Shown one piece after another: positions 51,846 to 61,050 of a stretch of DNA of 64,000 bases (the stretch's first letter is position 1; each line of letters begins with the position of its first letter). The notes beneath the pieces were generated by a model that saw only the letters and a list, made by a program, of their open reading frames with translations, did no database searches and was not told the origin of the DNA. The stretch covers positions 62,001 through 126,000 of the forward strand of contig NZ_JABDSR010000006.1 in assembly GCF_012976305.1 (NCBI RefSeq), in the 5' to 3' direction. This stretch comes from Peptoniphilus faecalis. Lineage in GTDB: Bacteria; Bacillota; Clostridia; Tissierellales; Peptoniphilaceae. The position numbers and the translations under genes are program-made.

Positions 51846-52802
51846 TTAAGAATTGATTATTTTTTCAATTACGCTACCTTCCACATTGCCACCTGTGATG
51901 ATTAAAACTAATTTGTCTCTTTCATCGTATTTTATTTTCCCTTCTAAAATTGCTCCAAGTCCAATAGCAGAAGACGGCTCAACAATTAATTTTTCTTTAT
52001 TATACAACAAATCCAAAGCTTTTTTAATACTTTTATCTTCACAAGTTACAACATCATCAACCAAATCTCTTACAATAGGAAAAACACTTTCTCCAGGTTT
52101 AACTGATAACAATCCATCGGCGAGAGTCTCGCCTCTATTAACTTCAGTTGGCTTCCCTTCCTTTAAAGAATTTGTATATCTTGCTACATTTTCTGGCTCG
52201 ACACCAATTACCTTTGCCCATCTAGTTACTCCCTTAGTGTACATAGCTATTCCGGAAATAAGTCCGCCGCCTCCAATAGGCACGATCATCTTCAAGTGAT
52301 CCATTTTATTTAAAATTTCAACAGCAATAGTACCTTGACCTTCAGCAACATCTAAATCATCAAAGGGATGAATAAAAGTCATTCCTTCCCTTTCAGAAAT
52401 TTCCTTTGCAACAATAAATCTTTTTTCCACAGTTGAAATAACAATTTCAGCACCAAGATCTCTTATCATCTGTCTCTTTATATCAGTAGAAGTATCTGGA
52501 AGAACAATTTTTGCAGGAATCCCTAGCATCTTTGCACAAGTCGCTATTGCCTTACCATGATTGCCACTAGAAGCAGTAACAACTCCCCTTTGTAACTCTT
52601 CATGCGAAAGTTTCCTAATTTTATTTAACGCACCTCTGATTTTAAAAGAATTTGTTCTTTGCATATTTTCTAACTTTGCATAAACACTTGTGCCTAAAAT
52701 TTCAGAAATATAATCAAGCCTTACAAGAGGTGTATCATACACATAATCTCTTATTCGCTCTCTCGCCTTAATAGTTTCTTTATATCCATTTCTGTAGTCC
52801 AT
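51846..52802 (-). CDS. Threonine ammonia-lyase (catabolic type)
   Basis: A 318-residue PLP enzyme that deaminates threonine to 2-oxobutyrate (and perhaps serine). The PLP Lys is in NSFKIRGAL (about 53-61), the PLP phosphate loop is SSGNHGKA, and the Gly-rich GGGGLISG is present. It lacks the C-terminal regulatory ACT domain, so it fits the catabolic TdcB type. I chose the ATG at 52802, after AAAGGAG. A clear promoter (TTTACA-N17-TATAAT) lies upstream. It is co-directional with the aminotransferase, ten bases apart. Confidence 0.92.
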   Translation of the reverse strand: MDYRNGYKETIKARERIRDYVYDTPLVRLDYISEILGTSVYAKLENMQRTNSFKIRGALNKIRKLSHEELQRGVVTASSGNHGKAIATCAKMLGIPAKIVLPDTSTDIKRQMIRDLGAEIVISTVEKRFIVAKEISEREGMTFIHPFDDLDVAEGQGTIAVEILNKMDHLKMIVPIGGGGLISGIAMYTKGVTRWAKVIGVEPENVARYTNSLKEGKPTEVNRGETLADGLLSVKPGESVFPIVRDLVDDVVTCEDKSIKKALDLLYNKEKLIVEPSSAIGLGAILEGKIKYDERDKLVLIITGGNVEGSVIEKIINS

Positions 52803-52904
52803 TTTTTCTCCTTTGTAAAACACCTTAAATTCAATACTCTTTATTAAATTATAATATTCTACAGTAAATTTGTAAAATATAAGTGCCTTTATAAATTACA
52901 TTAA

Positions 52905-52927
52905 TAAAAAGGTCTCCAAGGAGACCT
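52905..52927 (-). terminator. Intrinsic terminator after the peptidase gene
   Basis: Stem AGGTCTCC/GGAGACCT with a 2-base loop and TTTTTATTAA on the minus strand; it separates the peptidase pair from the ammonia-lyase. Confidence 0.85.
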
Positions 52928-52951
52928 AAAGCTTTTTGAAAGAATAAAATA

Positions 52952-54130
52952 TTAATTCTCATTCAAGAAGTTTAATGCAATTACACACATAAGAGCAGCG
53001 CCTCTATATAATATATCTTCATTTAGATAGAATTTTTTGCTATGAAGAGGATAATTCTTTTCTCCTTCTTTTCCAATTCCTACCCAATAGAAAGCTCCTT
53101 TAATTTTTTGAAGATAAAAAGCAAAATCTTCTGCTGTCATTGCTGGTTTATCAATTTCTAAAAGCGAATCTTCTCCAAATAAATCAACTACACTTTTCTT
53201 CACTAATTTCACAGAATTTTTTTCATTCATAACAGCTGGATATCCAAACCCATAATTGTATTCACAATTTCCATGATTAACTTCAGCAATTGCTCTAGCA
53301 AGATTTCCCATATCTTTAAAAATTCTCGTTCTATCTTCCTTTGAAAAAGTTCTACAAGTACCATCTATCAAAGCTTCTTCAGCCATTACATTATATCTAG
53401 TTCCTGCAATAAATCTTCCAACAGTTAAAACTACGGAATTCATTGGATCAGTATTTCTTGAAATTAAAGTCTGCATAGCATTTATAAATTGGGAACCCAT
53501 TACTATAGCATCGACACCTTCGTGAGGTTTTGCTGCGTGAGATGATGCTCCAATAAATTTTATTGTAAAGTGATCAGAATTTGCCATCATGGCTCCTTCT
53601 TTTATTGCAATTTTCCCAAAGGGCAGATCTGGCCAAACGTGAGATCCAAAAATAGCGTCGACATCATTTAATAAACCTGATTCTAAAATTTTTGGTGCAC
53701 CACCAATTGGCGATAACTCTTCTGCCGGTTGAAATACAAGTTTCACCTTTCCCTTTATTTTATCTTTATTTTCATTTAACAATTTTGCAGCACCTAGAAG
53801 AAAAGTCATATGTGAATCATGACCACAAGAATGCATTACATTTTTATTTTTGGATTTAAAGCTTATATCTCTTTCTTCTTCCATTTCAAGAGCATCCATA
53901 TCGGCTCTTAATGCAACAACTTTACCAGGTTCAGAACCAGTAATTTCTGCGATAATGCCATGTCCCCCTACCTCACTAATATAGGGAATATTAAACTTGT
54001 CAAGATATTTCATAATTATCTTTGAAGTTTCTACTTCATTTTGTGAGGTTTCAGCATTCATATGAAGTTCTCTCCGAATATCCACTAAAAGTTTTTGATT
54101 TTCTTCTGACTTTTTTAAAATATTTTTCAT
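52952..54130 (-). CDS. M20-family amidohydrolase (HipO/N-acyl amino acid type)
   Basis: A 392-residue metallopeptidase of the M20 family. Metal-binding and catalytic motifs visible: LRADMDALEM, HSCGHDSHMTFLLG and VFQPAEE. I chose the ATG at 54130, one base after the stop of the previous gene (TAAGATG), rather than the TTG-type frame starting at 54187. It probably removes acyl groups from amino acids or cuts small peptides. It acts in a unit with an AbgB-like enzyme and a transporter. Confidence 0.9.
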   Translation of the reverse strand: MKNILKKSEENQKLLVDIRRELHMNAETSQNEVETSKIIMKYLDKFNIPYISEVGGHGIIAEITGSEPGKVVALRADMDALEMEEERDISFKSKNKNVMHSCGHDSHMTFLLGAAKLLNENKDKIKGKVKLVFQPAEELSPIGGAPKILESGLLNDVDAIFGSHVWPDLPFGKIAIKEGAMMANSDHFTIKFIGASSHAAKPHEGVDAIVMGSQFINAMQTLISRNTDPMNSVVLTVGRFIAGTRYNVMAEEALIDGTCRTFSKEDRTRIFKDMGNLARAIAEVNHGNCEYNYGFGYPAVMNEKNSVKLVKKSVVDLFGEDSLLEIDKPAMTAEDFAFYLQKIKGAFYWVGIGKEGEKNYPLHSKKFYLNEDILYRGAALMCVIALNFLNEN

Positions 54131-54131
54131 C

Positions 54132-55532
54132 TTAATCCATCCTTGGTTTAGATCCATCAAGTATTGGTGAAATAAATTTTTCTCCACGCACCTTTATAAA
54201 TTCTTCTTTTGCTTTTTTAACAAGTTCAGGATTTTCAATGAAGCTAATAGCTGCCCTTGCCATTACATCAGCAGCCTTTAGCATTCCTTTCATTGCTATA
54301 GAAGATTTTCCTTGAGCTACTTCTTGCCATGAATGAGCAGCCGTTCCAATAGCAAAGCAAGCTGTAATTACTTGTGCTGTTGGCACTACATTAGAGCAAT
54401 CTCCAACATCTGAAGAACCCATTACTATTTCGTTGGAATGTTTGTAATCTAAAATTTTGTCATATAATATATTTTCTTTTAGATAATTTAATTCAGCATT
54501 TTTGTCCTCAGCAAAGCCAATTGTATTTTCGCTTTCAATATTCTCTTGAGGATAAGTTTCTCTAAACTTTCTTGCATAATTTATTTCTTCTTCTGTAAAT
54601 TCAACTGGTCCTTCTTCCAAAAAAGCTTTATAAAGTTCTTCTTCGATTACAGGATTTGGAATTACATTGGAACAAGCTTTGTCAAAAATTATTTCTGGTT
54701 CAGTTTCAGTCATAAGACCTGCACCTTCAACAATTTTTTCAAATCTTTCGTAAAGTCTATTTACATGTTCGGTATTTTTTGACCTGATTAGGTATAATCC
54801 TTCTGCATAGGGTTGAACTACATTTGGGGACGCAGAACCTGGATCAACTATTGAATAGTGAATTCTCTCAAAACTTTGCATATGTTCTCTTAAAAATTGA
54901 ACTCCAATATTTACAAGTTCAAGTCCATCAAGGGCAGATCTTCCAAGATGAGGTGATGCTGCCGCATGAGCTCCCTTACCTCTAAATCTAACATACACTT
55001 GTTTGTTAGCTTGTAGCGAACCAGTAAATATTGCATTCCCAGTGAAAGGATGCCATGTAATTGCAATGTCAAGAGCATCGAAACAACCAGCCTTTGCCAT
55101 AAATGCTTTTCCACTTCCACCTTCTTCAGCTGGACAACCAAAGTAAATTACTTTTGCCTTAAAATTGTTTTCTTCTATATAATCTTTAATTTTTAAGGAA
55201 GCACCAATAGATGCCGTTCCCAAAAGATGATGACCACAGCCGTGACCACATTCTCCCTTTACTTTTTCTTTTCTCTCAGCCAAGTCTTCAACTTGAGAAA
55301 GACCAGATAATGCGTCAAATTCTCCCAAAAGTCCAATGCTTATTCCGCCTTCATCGCCAAATTCTGCACTAAAAGCAGTTGGCAAATCAGCCAAATTTTC
55401 TTTTATTTTAAATCCATGTTTTTTTAAAATTTCTTTTTGAGCTTCAACAGATCTATATTCTTTCCACTTAATTTCCGCAAATTCCCAAATGTTTTTAGCG
55501 AGTTTAATAAGCTCGTCGTTATATTTATCCAT
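54132..55532 (-). CDS. M20-family aminobenzoyl-glutamate hydrolase-like (AbgB)
   Basis: A 466-residue metallopeptidase resembling AbgB. It shows GLLGEFDALSGLSQ, GHGCGHHLLGTASIGAS and YFGCPAEEGGSGKAFM with metal ligands. It has the characteristic long insertion seen in AbgB relative to other M20 enzymes. The substrate may be p-aminobenzoyl-glutamate or another N-acyl glutamate. It is translated together with the next M20 gene. Confidence 0.87.
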   Translation of the reverse strand: MDKYNDELIKLAKNIWEFAEIKWKEYRSVEAQKEILKKHGFKIKENLADLPTAFSAEFGDEGGISIGLLGEFDALSGLSQVEDLAERKEKVKGECGHGCGHHLLGTASIGASLKIKDYIEENNFKAKVIYFGCPAEEGGSGKAFMAKAGCFDALDIAITWHPFTGNAIFTGSLQANKQVYVRFRGKGAHAAASPHLGRSALDGLELVNIGVQFLREHMQSFERIHYSIVDPGSASPNVVQPYAEGLYLIRSKNTEHVNRLYERFEKIVEGAGLMTETEPEIIFDKACSNVIPNPVIEEELYKAFLEEGPVEFTEEEINYARKFRETYPQENIESENTIGFAEDKNAELNYLKENILYDKILDYKHSNEIVMGSSDVGDCSNVVPTAQVITACFAIGTAAHSWQEVAQGKSSIAMKGMLKAADVMARAAISFIENPELVKKAKEEFIKVRGEKFISPILDGSKPRMD

Positions 55533-55566
55533 ATCATTCTCCTTAAAATTTTACTAGTCCAATTCA

Positions 55567-56937
55567 TCAATCCTTTAAAAGTAATTTTGATGAAATCATT
55601 GTTGCTATTATTCCAACAACTGTTAGACCAGAAGTTAATATAAATGCAGTTCCTGGTCCTTTAGTTAATATTATATTTAATACTAATGGCATTAAAGCAA
55701 ATGTAACAGCTGAAATTATTGAGAAGGAAATTGAATAATTTCCAAGTGCAGTACTTTCAGAATCAGGGTCACAAATCTTTAATAGCAATAATCCTGTTAA
55801 AAATACACCAGTACTCATTCCAAGAGTTGCTATCATATGCTCAAACCAATCAACTTTTAAATATCTCTTACATAATATCATGAGGATGCCTACAGTTCCA
55901 ATATATCCTAAGATTACCATTACCATTATTGGAACAAAATATGTGAAAACCGTCTTAAGTGGAAGTGAAGCTACAGCTCCAATAACTGCAAATTCAGTAA
56001 GAGATCCTGTAATTTTACCCTTGACATTGCTATCGATTAAAAAGTCCAGATTTAATTTTTTAATAATTGCCCAAATAATAAACATTACTAAAATTCCATA
56101 TGCCCAAACTGAAATAGATTTAAGCCCAGGAATATTATATTTTTTAGATACAGCTAATATTCCATAAGCAATTAGACAACCTAAAAAAATTACTGCAGCG
56201 TGAAAAGTTACTGTATCCATAGATGCAGATTTTGTCGTTTCTCTACCAATAGAACCTTGTTTTGTTACATCTCTTTCATAACCTATTTTAACATCCTTTG
56301 GAATATCTCCAGGCTCTTTTAATATTGCAGTTTCTCCCTTTCTAGCTGCCCAGTTAATTAAAACCATACCTATTAAGATCCCACCAACAAGACCAAAAGT
56401 TGCCATAGTTACTGCAACTCCTTGAGCAGTTTCCCAATAAGGAATATTTAGTTCGTTAAGCATATTGCCAAGAATACCCGCAGTTCCGTGACCACCAGTA
56501 TAACCTATGCAAAGTTCCCAACCAAATGTGTCGTATAAATCTTGACCCATTGATCTAAATAATTTATTAGTCCCGAATCCAATTGCATTTTGAAGATAAT
56601 AAGTAGCAAACATTATAAAAAATAATGGTATTGCCGGCTTAAATTTCTTCGCCGCATTCTTTCCACCAAGATCTAAACCAAGTGGTGTCGCTGTAACAAC
56701 TGGCACAATTAAAATGCCCGGAATAAGTGACCAAATCTTAATCCATTCTTCTGGTATTGGGAGTATTCCAAAACCTATAGGTCCAAGTAATAAAAGTATA
56801 AAACCACCAATTACACTTGCTGGTATAAATGTTTCTTGAAAAGCTTTAACCTTTGCTCTCAAAAAGAATCCTATTAATAAAAATAGTGATAGAAAGCATA
56901 TGCTTTGAAATAGTGTTGTAAACATAGCACCTGTCAT
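55567..56937 (-). CDS. Sodium/glutamate symporter family protein (GltS-like)
   Basis: A 456-residue membrane transporter with about 11-12 helices. It starts MTGAMFTTLFQS and contains IPASVIGGFILLLLGP and IGYTGGHGTAGILGNMLNEL, typical of the GltS family. It is the first gene of the unit before abgB and the second M20 gene. It would supply the acylated or free amino acid these enzymes handle. The ATG follows GGAGG. Confidence 0.85.
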   Translation of the reverse strand: MTGAMFTTLFQSICFLSLFLLIGFFLRAKVKAFQETFIPASVIGGFILLLLGPIGFGILPIPEEWIKIWSLIPGILIVPVVTATPLGLDLGGKNAAKKFKPAIPLFFIMFATYYLQNAIGFGTNKLFRSMGQDLYDTFGWELCIGYTGGHGTAGILGNMLNELNIPYWETAQGVAVTMATFGLVGGILIGMVLINWAARKGETAILKEPGDIPKDVKIGYERDVTKQGSIGRETTKSASMDTVTFHAAVIFLGCLIAYGILAVSKKYNIPGLKSISVWAYGILVMFIIWAIIKKLNLDFLIDSNVKGKITGSLTEFAVIGAVASLPLKTVFTYFVPIMVMVILGYIGTVGILMILCKRYLKVDWFEHMIATLGMSTGVFLTGLLLLKICDPDSESTALGNYSISFSIISAVTFALMPLVLNIILTKGPGTAFILTSGLTVVGIIATMISSKLLLKD

Positions 56938-57756
56938 AATAAATTTTCCTCCTTTTAATTTTTAATAAATATTTAAGTCTAGCTCCCTTGAATTTTCCAT
57001 CGTTTAACTGCTGCCATTATTTCTACAAGTGCAAAGCTCGAGATAAAGTATTTAACAATATTATATTTAACTTAAAGCTAATTTTAAACAAATAACATTT
57101 ATTAGCATACTTACAATAATTGTCAAAAAAGTTTGCCCTTTTTCTTGCTTTTAGCATGTTTGTATGTATTCTTTTTAGTGCAAATACCTTAAAAAATTCA
57201 AGCTATAATTGCAATATTAATGACAAATATTATTGCTCCAATAACGCTTAATATTATAATTTCAAAAGCCTTCATACTCTAATAAATTAAGCCCCTTAAC
57301 TATACGTTAGCTGGCTTTAAATTTATAATGAAACTAGCTTGTTACTTAAAGTCTAGAGCTATATACTATAATTATCTATACAGTATTGTAATAAAATAAA
57401 TTATAGCAGCAAATAATTAATTAAAAAAATAACACAAGATCTCATTAGTAAATTGGCCTATTTTGTAAAATATTTAGCTCCTTAGTTCTATTATTTTTCT
57501 CTTATAAAAAGATACACCTACAAAAAATAATAGCAAAACACCTATCGATAGATAAAATAATTTAATTTAAAATACCTAATAAATCTATAAAATCATCTCC
57601 TTTTTAATATTTATTTCTTATAAAAATTTTCCAAAAAATCTTTACTAGATGACAATATTATATCGGAGTTTCACTAAAATTAAAACAATATTTTAGTAAA
57701 ATAGATTGTTAATTTATTTAAGTTGTACTTTTTTGTTTTTCCGTGATTGTGCTATA
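56938..57756. other. Gene-poor stretch of about 820 bases
   Basis: I find no convincing gene. It holds a 25-codon hydrophobic frame (57198-57275, minus), another short hydrophobic fragment on the minus strand around 57490-57575 (reading LFYLSIGVLLLFFVGVSFYK) without a start, and a hairpin near 57290-57320. These look like decayed small membrane protein genes. I see no recognisable RNA gene. Confidence 0.5.
57198..57275 (-). CDS. Possible 25-residue membrane peptide
   Basis: ATG at 57275 with only TTAGAG upstream; the product is a single hydrophobic helix (KAFEIIILSVIGAIIFVIN). It could be a true micro-protein or a remnant. Confidence 0.25.
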   Translation of the reverse strand: MKAFEIIILSVIGAIIFVINIAIIA

Positions 57757-57782
57757 ATAAAAATCTCGACACAAGTCGAGAT
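57757..57782 (-). terminator. Intrinsic terminator after the PhaE-like gene
   Basis: Stem ATCTCGAC/GTCGAGAT with a 4-base loop and TTTTTATT on the minus strand. Confidence 0.82.
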
Positions 57783-57826
57783 CACTAAATATCTATTTTT
57801 AATAATTATTGTTGGTTTTTTAAGCT

Positions 57827-58951
57827 TTATTCGCTCTTTAGTCTTTCTATTTCTTTATTTAAACTGTCAATTTTATTGGACATTTTTGTTATTTGTTCTT
57901 TTAAATCCTTTACATCTTCTTTGCTTGATGGTTCTACAAAATTCATATAATCCATATTTATTTTAAATAGTTCTTCTCGAAGTTCTTTTGTGTCTTCCTC
58001 TGCTTTTTTATAAATTTCTTTAAATTTGTCTACATCAAATAATTTTTTGTATTGTTCCTTAGTTTTTTCTTCAAAAAAGTCATAAACTTCTTGTGGATCT
58101 TTCTTTAGTGCCAATTCTTCTAGATCACTTCTATATTTTTCAAAAGTAAATTCAGAAATTTTTGCGATTTCAGTATAAATATCCTTGTAATAATTAATAT
58201 AAACTTCGAAATACTTCATAGATTTTTCTATGAAAGCTTTTTGAAATTTTATAACGCCTGAAGTGCTTGCAAAATAATTATTGTCGCCAAATAATTTTTC
58301 ATACTCTTCCAAATTTTTCAACATTTGATTAGAAAATTTTTCCATGTTTTTGAAATAATCAATTTTACCAAAGAAGCCTTCTATCATAAAAGGCATGTTT
58401 CCAAATTTAGGAATCATAAAGTTAAAGTTGCCAAAAACCTTTTGGTTAAAGTTCATAATTTCCTTTGCTCTTTCCCTCATAGACTCTGGCATAAAAATAT
58501 TCATATAATTTTCTTGATACTTATTGTAACTATTAAATAGTTCTTTGGCAGCGCTACTATAATCTTCCATAAATTTTCCATTTGCACTTAACATTGGAAA
58601 ATAATTTTTAAAGTTATTCATAAAATCGATATAAACTTTTTTTGGATCCTTTAAATTGTCGGCAAAAAATTTTTGAAAATTCATAAAGTTTTCGAAATAT
58701 GGATTGACTTCAAAAAGTCCCTTCATGCTTTCACTAAAATTATCTTTAAAAGGATTAAACTTTGTTACTTCATCCATGTATTTTTTAGGGATATCATAAA
58801 TATTATCTACCATTTTTTCATTTATTCTTGCCATTTCTCTAAAGTAATCTTCAAGGCTTAATTTTTCCTTATCATTTTTTTCCTTTCCCTGATTAAAAGA
58901 TTTTAATAAATTAATCTGAGCATCATATATATCTTTATACAAATCAAACAT
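57827..58951 (-). CDS. PhaE-like protein (class III PHA synthase subunit family)
   Basis: A 374-residue, mostly helical protein. It shows the PhaE-type pattern of aromatic helical repeats (NPYFENFMNFQKFF; EDYSSAAKELFNSYNKYQE) and a stretch FGKIDYFKNMEKF, ending in a coiled coil (about 340-374, EQITKMSNKIDSLNKEIERL). True PhaE partners PhaC in polyhydroxyalkanoate synthesis. No phaC, phaA or phaB is nearby, so it is an orphan. It could be a phasin-like or membrane-associated protein instead. The ATG has AGGAGG. Confidence 0.65.
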   Translation of the reverse strand: MFDLYKDIYDAQINLLKSFNQGKEKNDKEKLSLEDYFREMARINEKMVDNIYDIPKKYMDEVTKFNPFKDNFSESMKGLFEVNPYFENFMNFQKFFADNLKDPKKVYIDFMNNFKNYFPMLSANGKFMEDYSSAAKELFNSYNKYQENYMNIFMPESMRERAKEIMNFNQKVFGNFNFMIPKFGNMPFMIEGFFGKIDYFKNMEKFSNQMLKNLEEYEKLFGDNNYFASTSGVIKFQKAFIEKSMKYFEVYINYYKDIYTEIAKISEFTFEKYRSDLEELALKKDPQEVYDFFEEKTKEQYKKLFDVDKFKEIYKKAEEDTKELREELFKINMDYMNFVEPSSKEDVKDLKEQITKMSNKIDSLNKEIERLKSE

Positions 58952-58986
58952 ATTAGCACCTCCTTTAATATATTAAATAGTTACCC

Positions 58987-59016
58987 AAAAAAAGACTTTC
59001 TAAACTCTAGAAAGTC
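58987..59016 (-). terminator. Intrinsic terminator after pyrD
   Basis: Stem GACTTTCTA/TAGAAAGTC with a 5-base loop and a TTTTTTT tail on the minus strand. Confidence 0.85.
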
Positions 59017-59020
59017 CCTT

Positions 59021-59926
59021 TTAAACTAATTTTTTAATGTAGTCCCTTATATTTTTATTTTTCTCTTCTAAATATTTTTCAAGATCACTTATTATTTCTG
59101 CACCTGCATTTGGATTCATAAAATTATAAGTTCCAATTTCAACTGCTGTTGCTCCCGCCATTAAAAATTCAAGTACGTCTTTATAATTTGTGATTCCACC
59201 CATGCCAATTATTGGAATATCTACTGCTCTTGCTATTTGGTGAACCATTCTCAGTGCAATTGGTTTTACTGCTGCACCCGAAAGCCCTGCATAAGTGTTT
59301 TTAAATACAATTTCTTCTCTATCAAAGTCGATTGCCATGCCAAGAATTGTATTTATAAGTGAAAGTCCCGTTGCACCTTCCGCTTCCACAGACTTTGCAA
59401 TTCCCACAATATCGCCTGCATTTGGAGACAGTTTTACAAAAACTTTTTTATTTGTTACTTTCATGACTTCTCTTACAACTTTTGCTGCTGAATCTTTATC
59501 CATTCCAAAAGCCATTCCGCCTTCTTTTACATTTGGACAAGAAATATTAAGTTCAATTGCTGCAAATTCATAGTTATTTAAGATCTTTGTAGATTCAATA
59601 TATTCTTCAATGGTATTTCCACCTAGATTTACAAAAATTTCTGTCCCAAGTTTTTGCATTGAATGAATTTTTTCTTTTACAAATTCTTCAACTCCAGGAT
59701 TTTCAAGTCCAATGGAATTTAATATTCCTGAAGGTGTCTCCCAAATTCTTATGCCTTCATTTCCCCTTTTTGGATGCCTAGTAATGCCCTTTGATGAAAT
59801 TGCTCCGAGAATTTTTGGTTCATAAAAATTTTTGAATTCTTCGCCGTATCCATAGGTTCCACTTGCCATGATTATTGGATTTTTTAATTTTATACCTGCT
59901 AAATTTATTTCCATTCTAGAAGTCAA
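59021..59926 (-). CDS. pyrD: Dihydroorotate dehydrogenase, class 1B catalytic subunit
   Basis: A 301-residue FMN enzyme that oxidises dihydroorotate in pyrimidine synthesis. The catalytic Cys region ELNISCPNVKEGG (about 127-139) and FMN-phosphate site GMGGITNYKD mark it. It belongs to class 1B because pyrK sits beside it. It overlaps pyrK by 11 bases. The pyrB-pyrI-pyrK-pyrD operon ends here. Confidence 0.95.
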   Translation of the reverse strand: MTSRMEINLAGIKLKNPIIMASGTYGYGEEFKNFYEPKILGAISSKGITRHPKRGNEGIRIWETPSGILNSIGLENPGVEEFVKEKIHSMQKLGTEIFVNLGGNTIEEYIESTKILNNYEFAAIELNISCPNVKEGGMAFGMDKDSAAKVVREVMKVTNKKVFVKLSPNAGDIVGIAKSVEAEGATGLSLINTILGMAIDFDREEIVFKNTYAGLSGAAVKPIALRMVHQIARAVDIPIIGMGGITNYKDVLEFLMAGATAVEIGTYNFMNPNAGAEIISDLEKYLEEKNKNIRDYIKKLV

Positions 59927-60629
59927 TTAAATCACTCCCCTCAAAAATAGGCCCTTCTTTACATGCTCTCTTTCTTCCCTCTTTTGTGTCACAGCTACAA
60001 GAAAGACATGCACCAACGCCACATCCCATTCTTTTTTCAAGAGAAACATAAGCCTTAATGTGGCGAGCTTTTGCAAGCTCTACAACTTTTTTCATCATAA
60101 TTTCTGGTCCACAAGCGTAAATTAATTTATGGCTTTCGAAATTAATAATATCAGTTATAAAGCTTCCCTTTTTCACTTTTATGTCGCAATTTACATCTTC
60201 AAAGCACTTTTCAAGTTCAAGTTCTTCTCTCTCTCCAATATATAATGTGATTTTTGACTTTGGTTTTAATTTTTGAATTTCTTTAATTAAATAATGAAAA
60301 GGAGCAACTCCAACGCCACCTCCAACTAAGGCAACTTCATCGACATTTGTGTAAAAAATGTTCCCAAAGGGGCCGTAGAGTTTTATATCGTCTCCAACTT
60401 TTAGTTTTTCAAGAATTTCTGTGCCAATTCCCTTCTTTTCTATTAAAAAATCTACTCCATCTGTAAAATCGTAGATAGAAATTGGTCTGGAAAGTGTTGG
60501 GTAATTATCCCAAGCTCTTATCATAAAAAATTGTCCTGGATAAACTTTAATATCTAAATCTGTTCTAAGTATAAAATAATCTTTGCATATACTTCTATTT
60601 TCTAAAATCTTTGCCATTTTACTCTCCAT
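59916..60629 (-). CDS. pyrK: Dihydroorotate dehydrogenase electron-transfer subunit
   Basis: A 237-residue FAD/2Fe-2S subunit that passes electrons from PyrD to NAD. The FAD-binding RPISIYDF is at about 49-56, the NAD-binding GGGVGVAPFHYL near 101-112, and the cluster cysteines in MGCGVGACLSCSCDTKE. Overlaps on both sides tie it to pyrI and pyrD. Confidence 0.94.
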   Translation of the reverse strand: MESKMAKILENRSICKDYFILRTDLDIKVYPGQFFMIRAWDNYPTLSRPISIYDFTDGVDFLIEKKGIGTEILEKLKVGDDIKLYGPFGNIFYTNVDEVALVGGGVGVAPFHYLIKEIQKLKPKSKITLYIGEREELELEKCFEDVNCDIKVKKGSFITDIINFESHKLIYACGPEIMMKKVVELAKARHIKAYVSLEKRMGCGVGACLSCSCDTKEGRKRACKEGPIFEGSDLIDF

Positions 60630-61050
60630 AAATGGTTACTGTATCACAATATTCGCACTTGTATTCCTTTTTATCTCTATTGTATAGATAAAATTTATGT
60701 CCTGCCAATTCTCTTTCGCTATTTGAAATACATCTTGGGTTTTTGCATTTCAAAACACCTTCCACAACTTTAGGCATTTCCATGCGAAATTTTTTTACTC
60801 TTTCGCCATCTTCTATGAAGTTCACAGTAGTGTGAGGTGCAATGAGTCCCAATACTGTGAAGTCTAAATTGTAATCTGTTTCTATTTTTATTAAATCTTT
60901 TTTGCCCATGGAAGTTGAAAAGATATTTTGCATCAGAACAACTGCATCAGTAACTTTTTCTAGCTCCAAAGCTTTGTAAAGTACGTGAGCACGTCCTGCT
61001 TCAATGTGATCTAGGACAATGCCCTTTTTTATTTTTGAAACATTTATCAT
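60619..61050 (-). CDS. pyrI: Aspartate carbamoyltransferase regulatory subunit
   Basis: A 143-residue zinc protein that binds nucleotide effectors and the PyrB catalytic subunits. The N-terminal [16 protein letters not shown] is the effector domain; four Cys (CKNPRC at about 110-115 and CEYC at about 133-136) bind zinc. Its stop overlaps the pyrK start. With pyrB it should give an allosterically controlled enzyme as in enterics. Confidence 0.95.
   Translation of the reverse strand: MINVSKIKKGIVLDHIEAGRAHVLYKALELEKVTDAVVLMQNIFSTSMGKKDLIKIETDYNLDFTVLGLIAPHTTVNFIEDGERVKKFRMEMPKVVEGVLKCKNPRCISNSERELAGHKFYLYNRDKKEYKCEYCDTVTIYGE

Noticed and set aside
51853-52299. 148-codon plus-strand frame opposite the ammonia-lyase gene
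   Set aside because: No ribosome site; it is explained by codon bias of the real gene.
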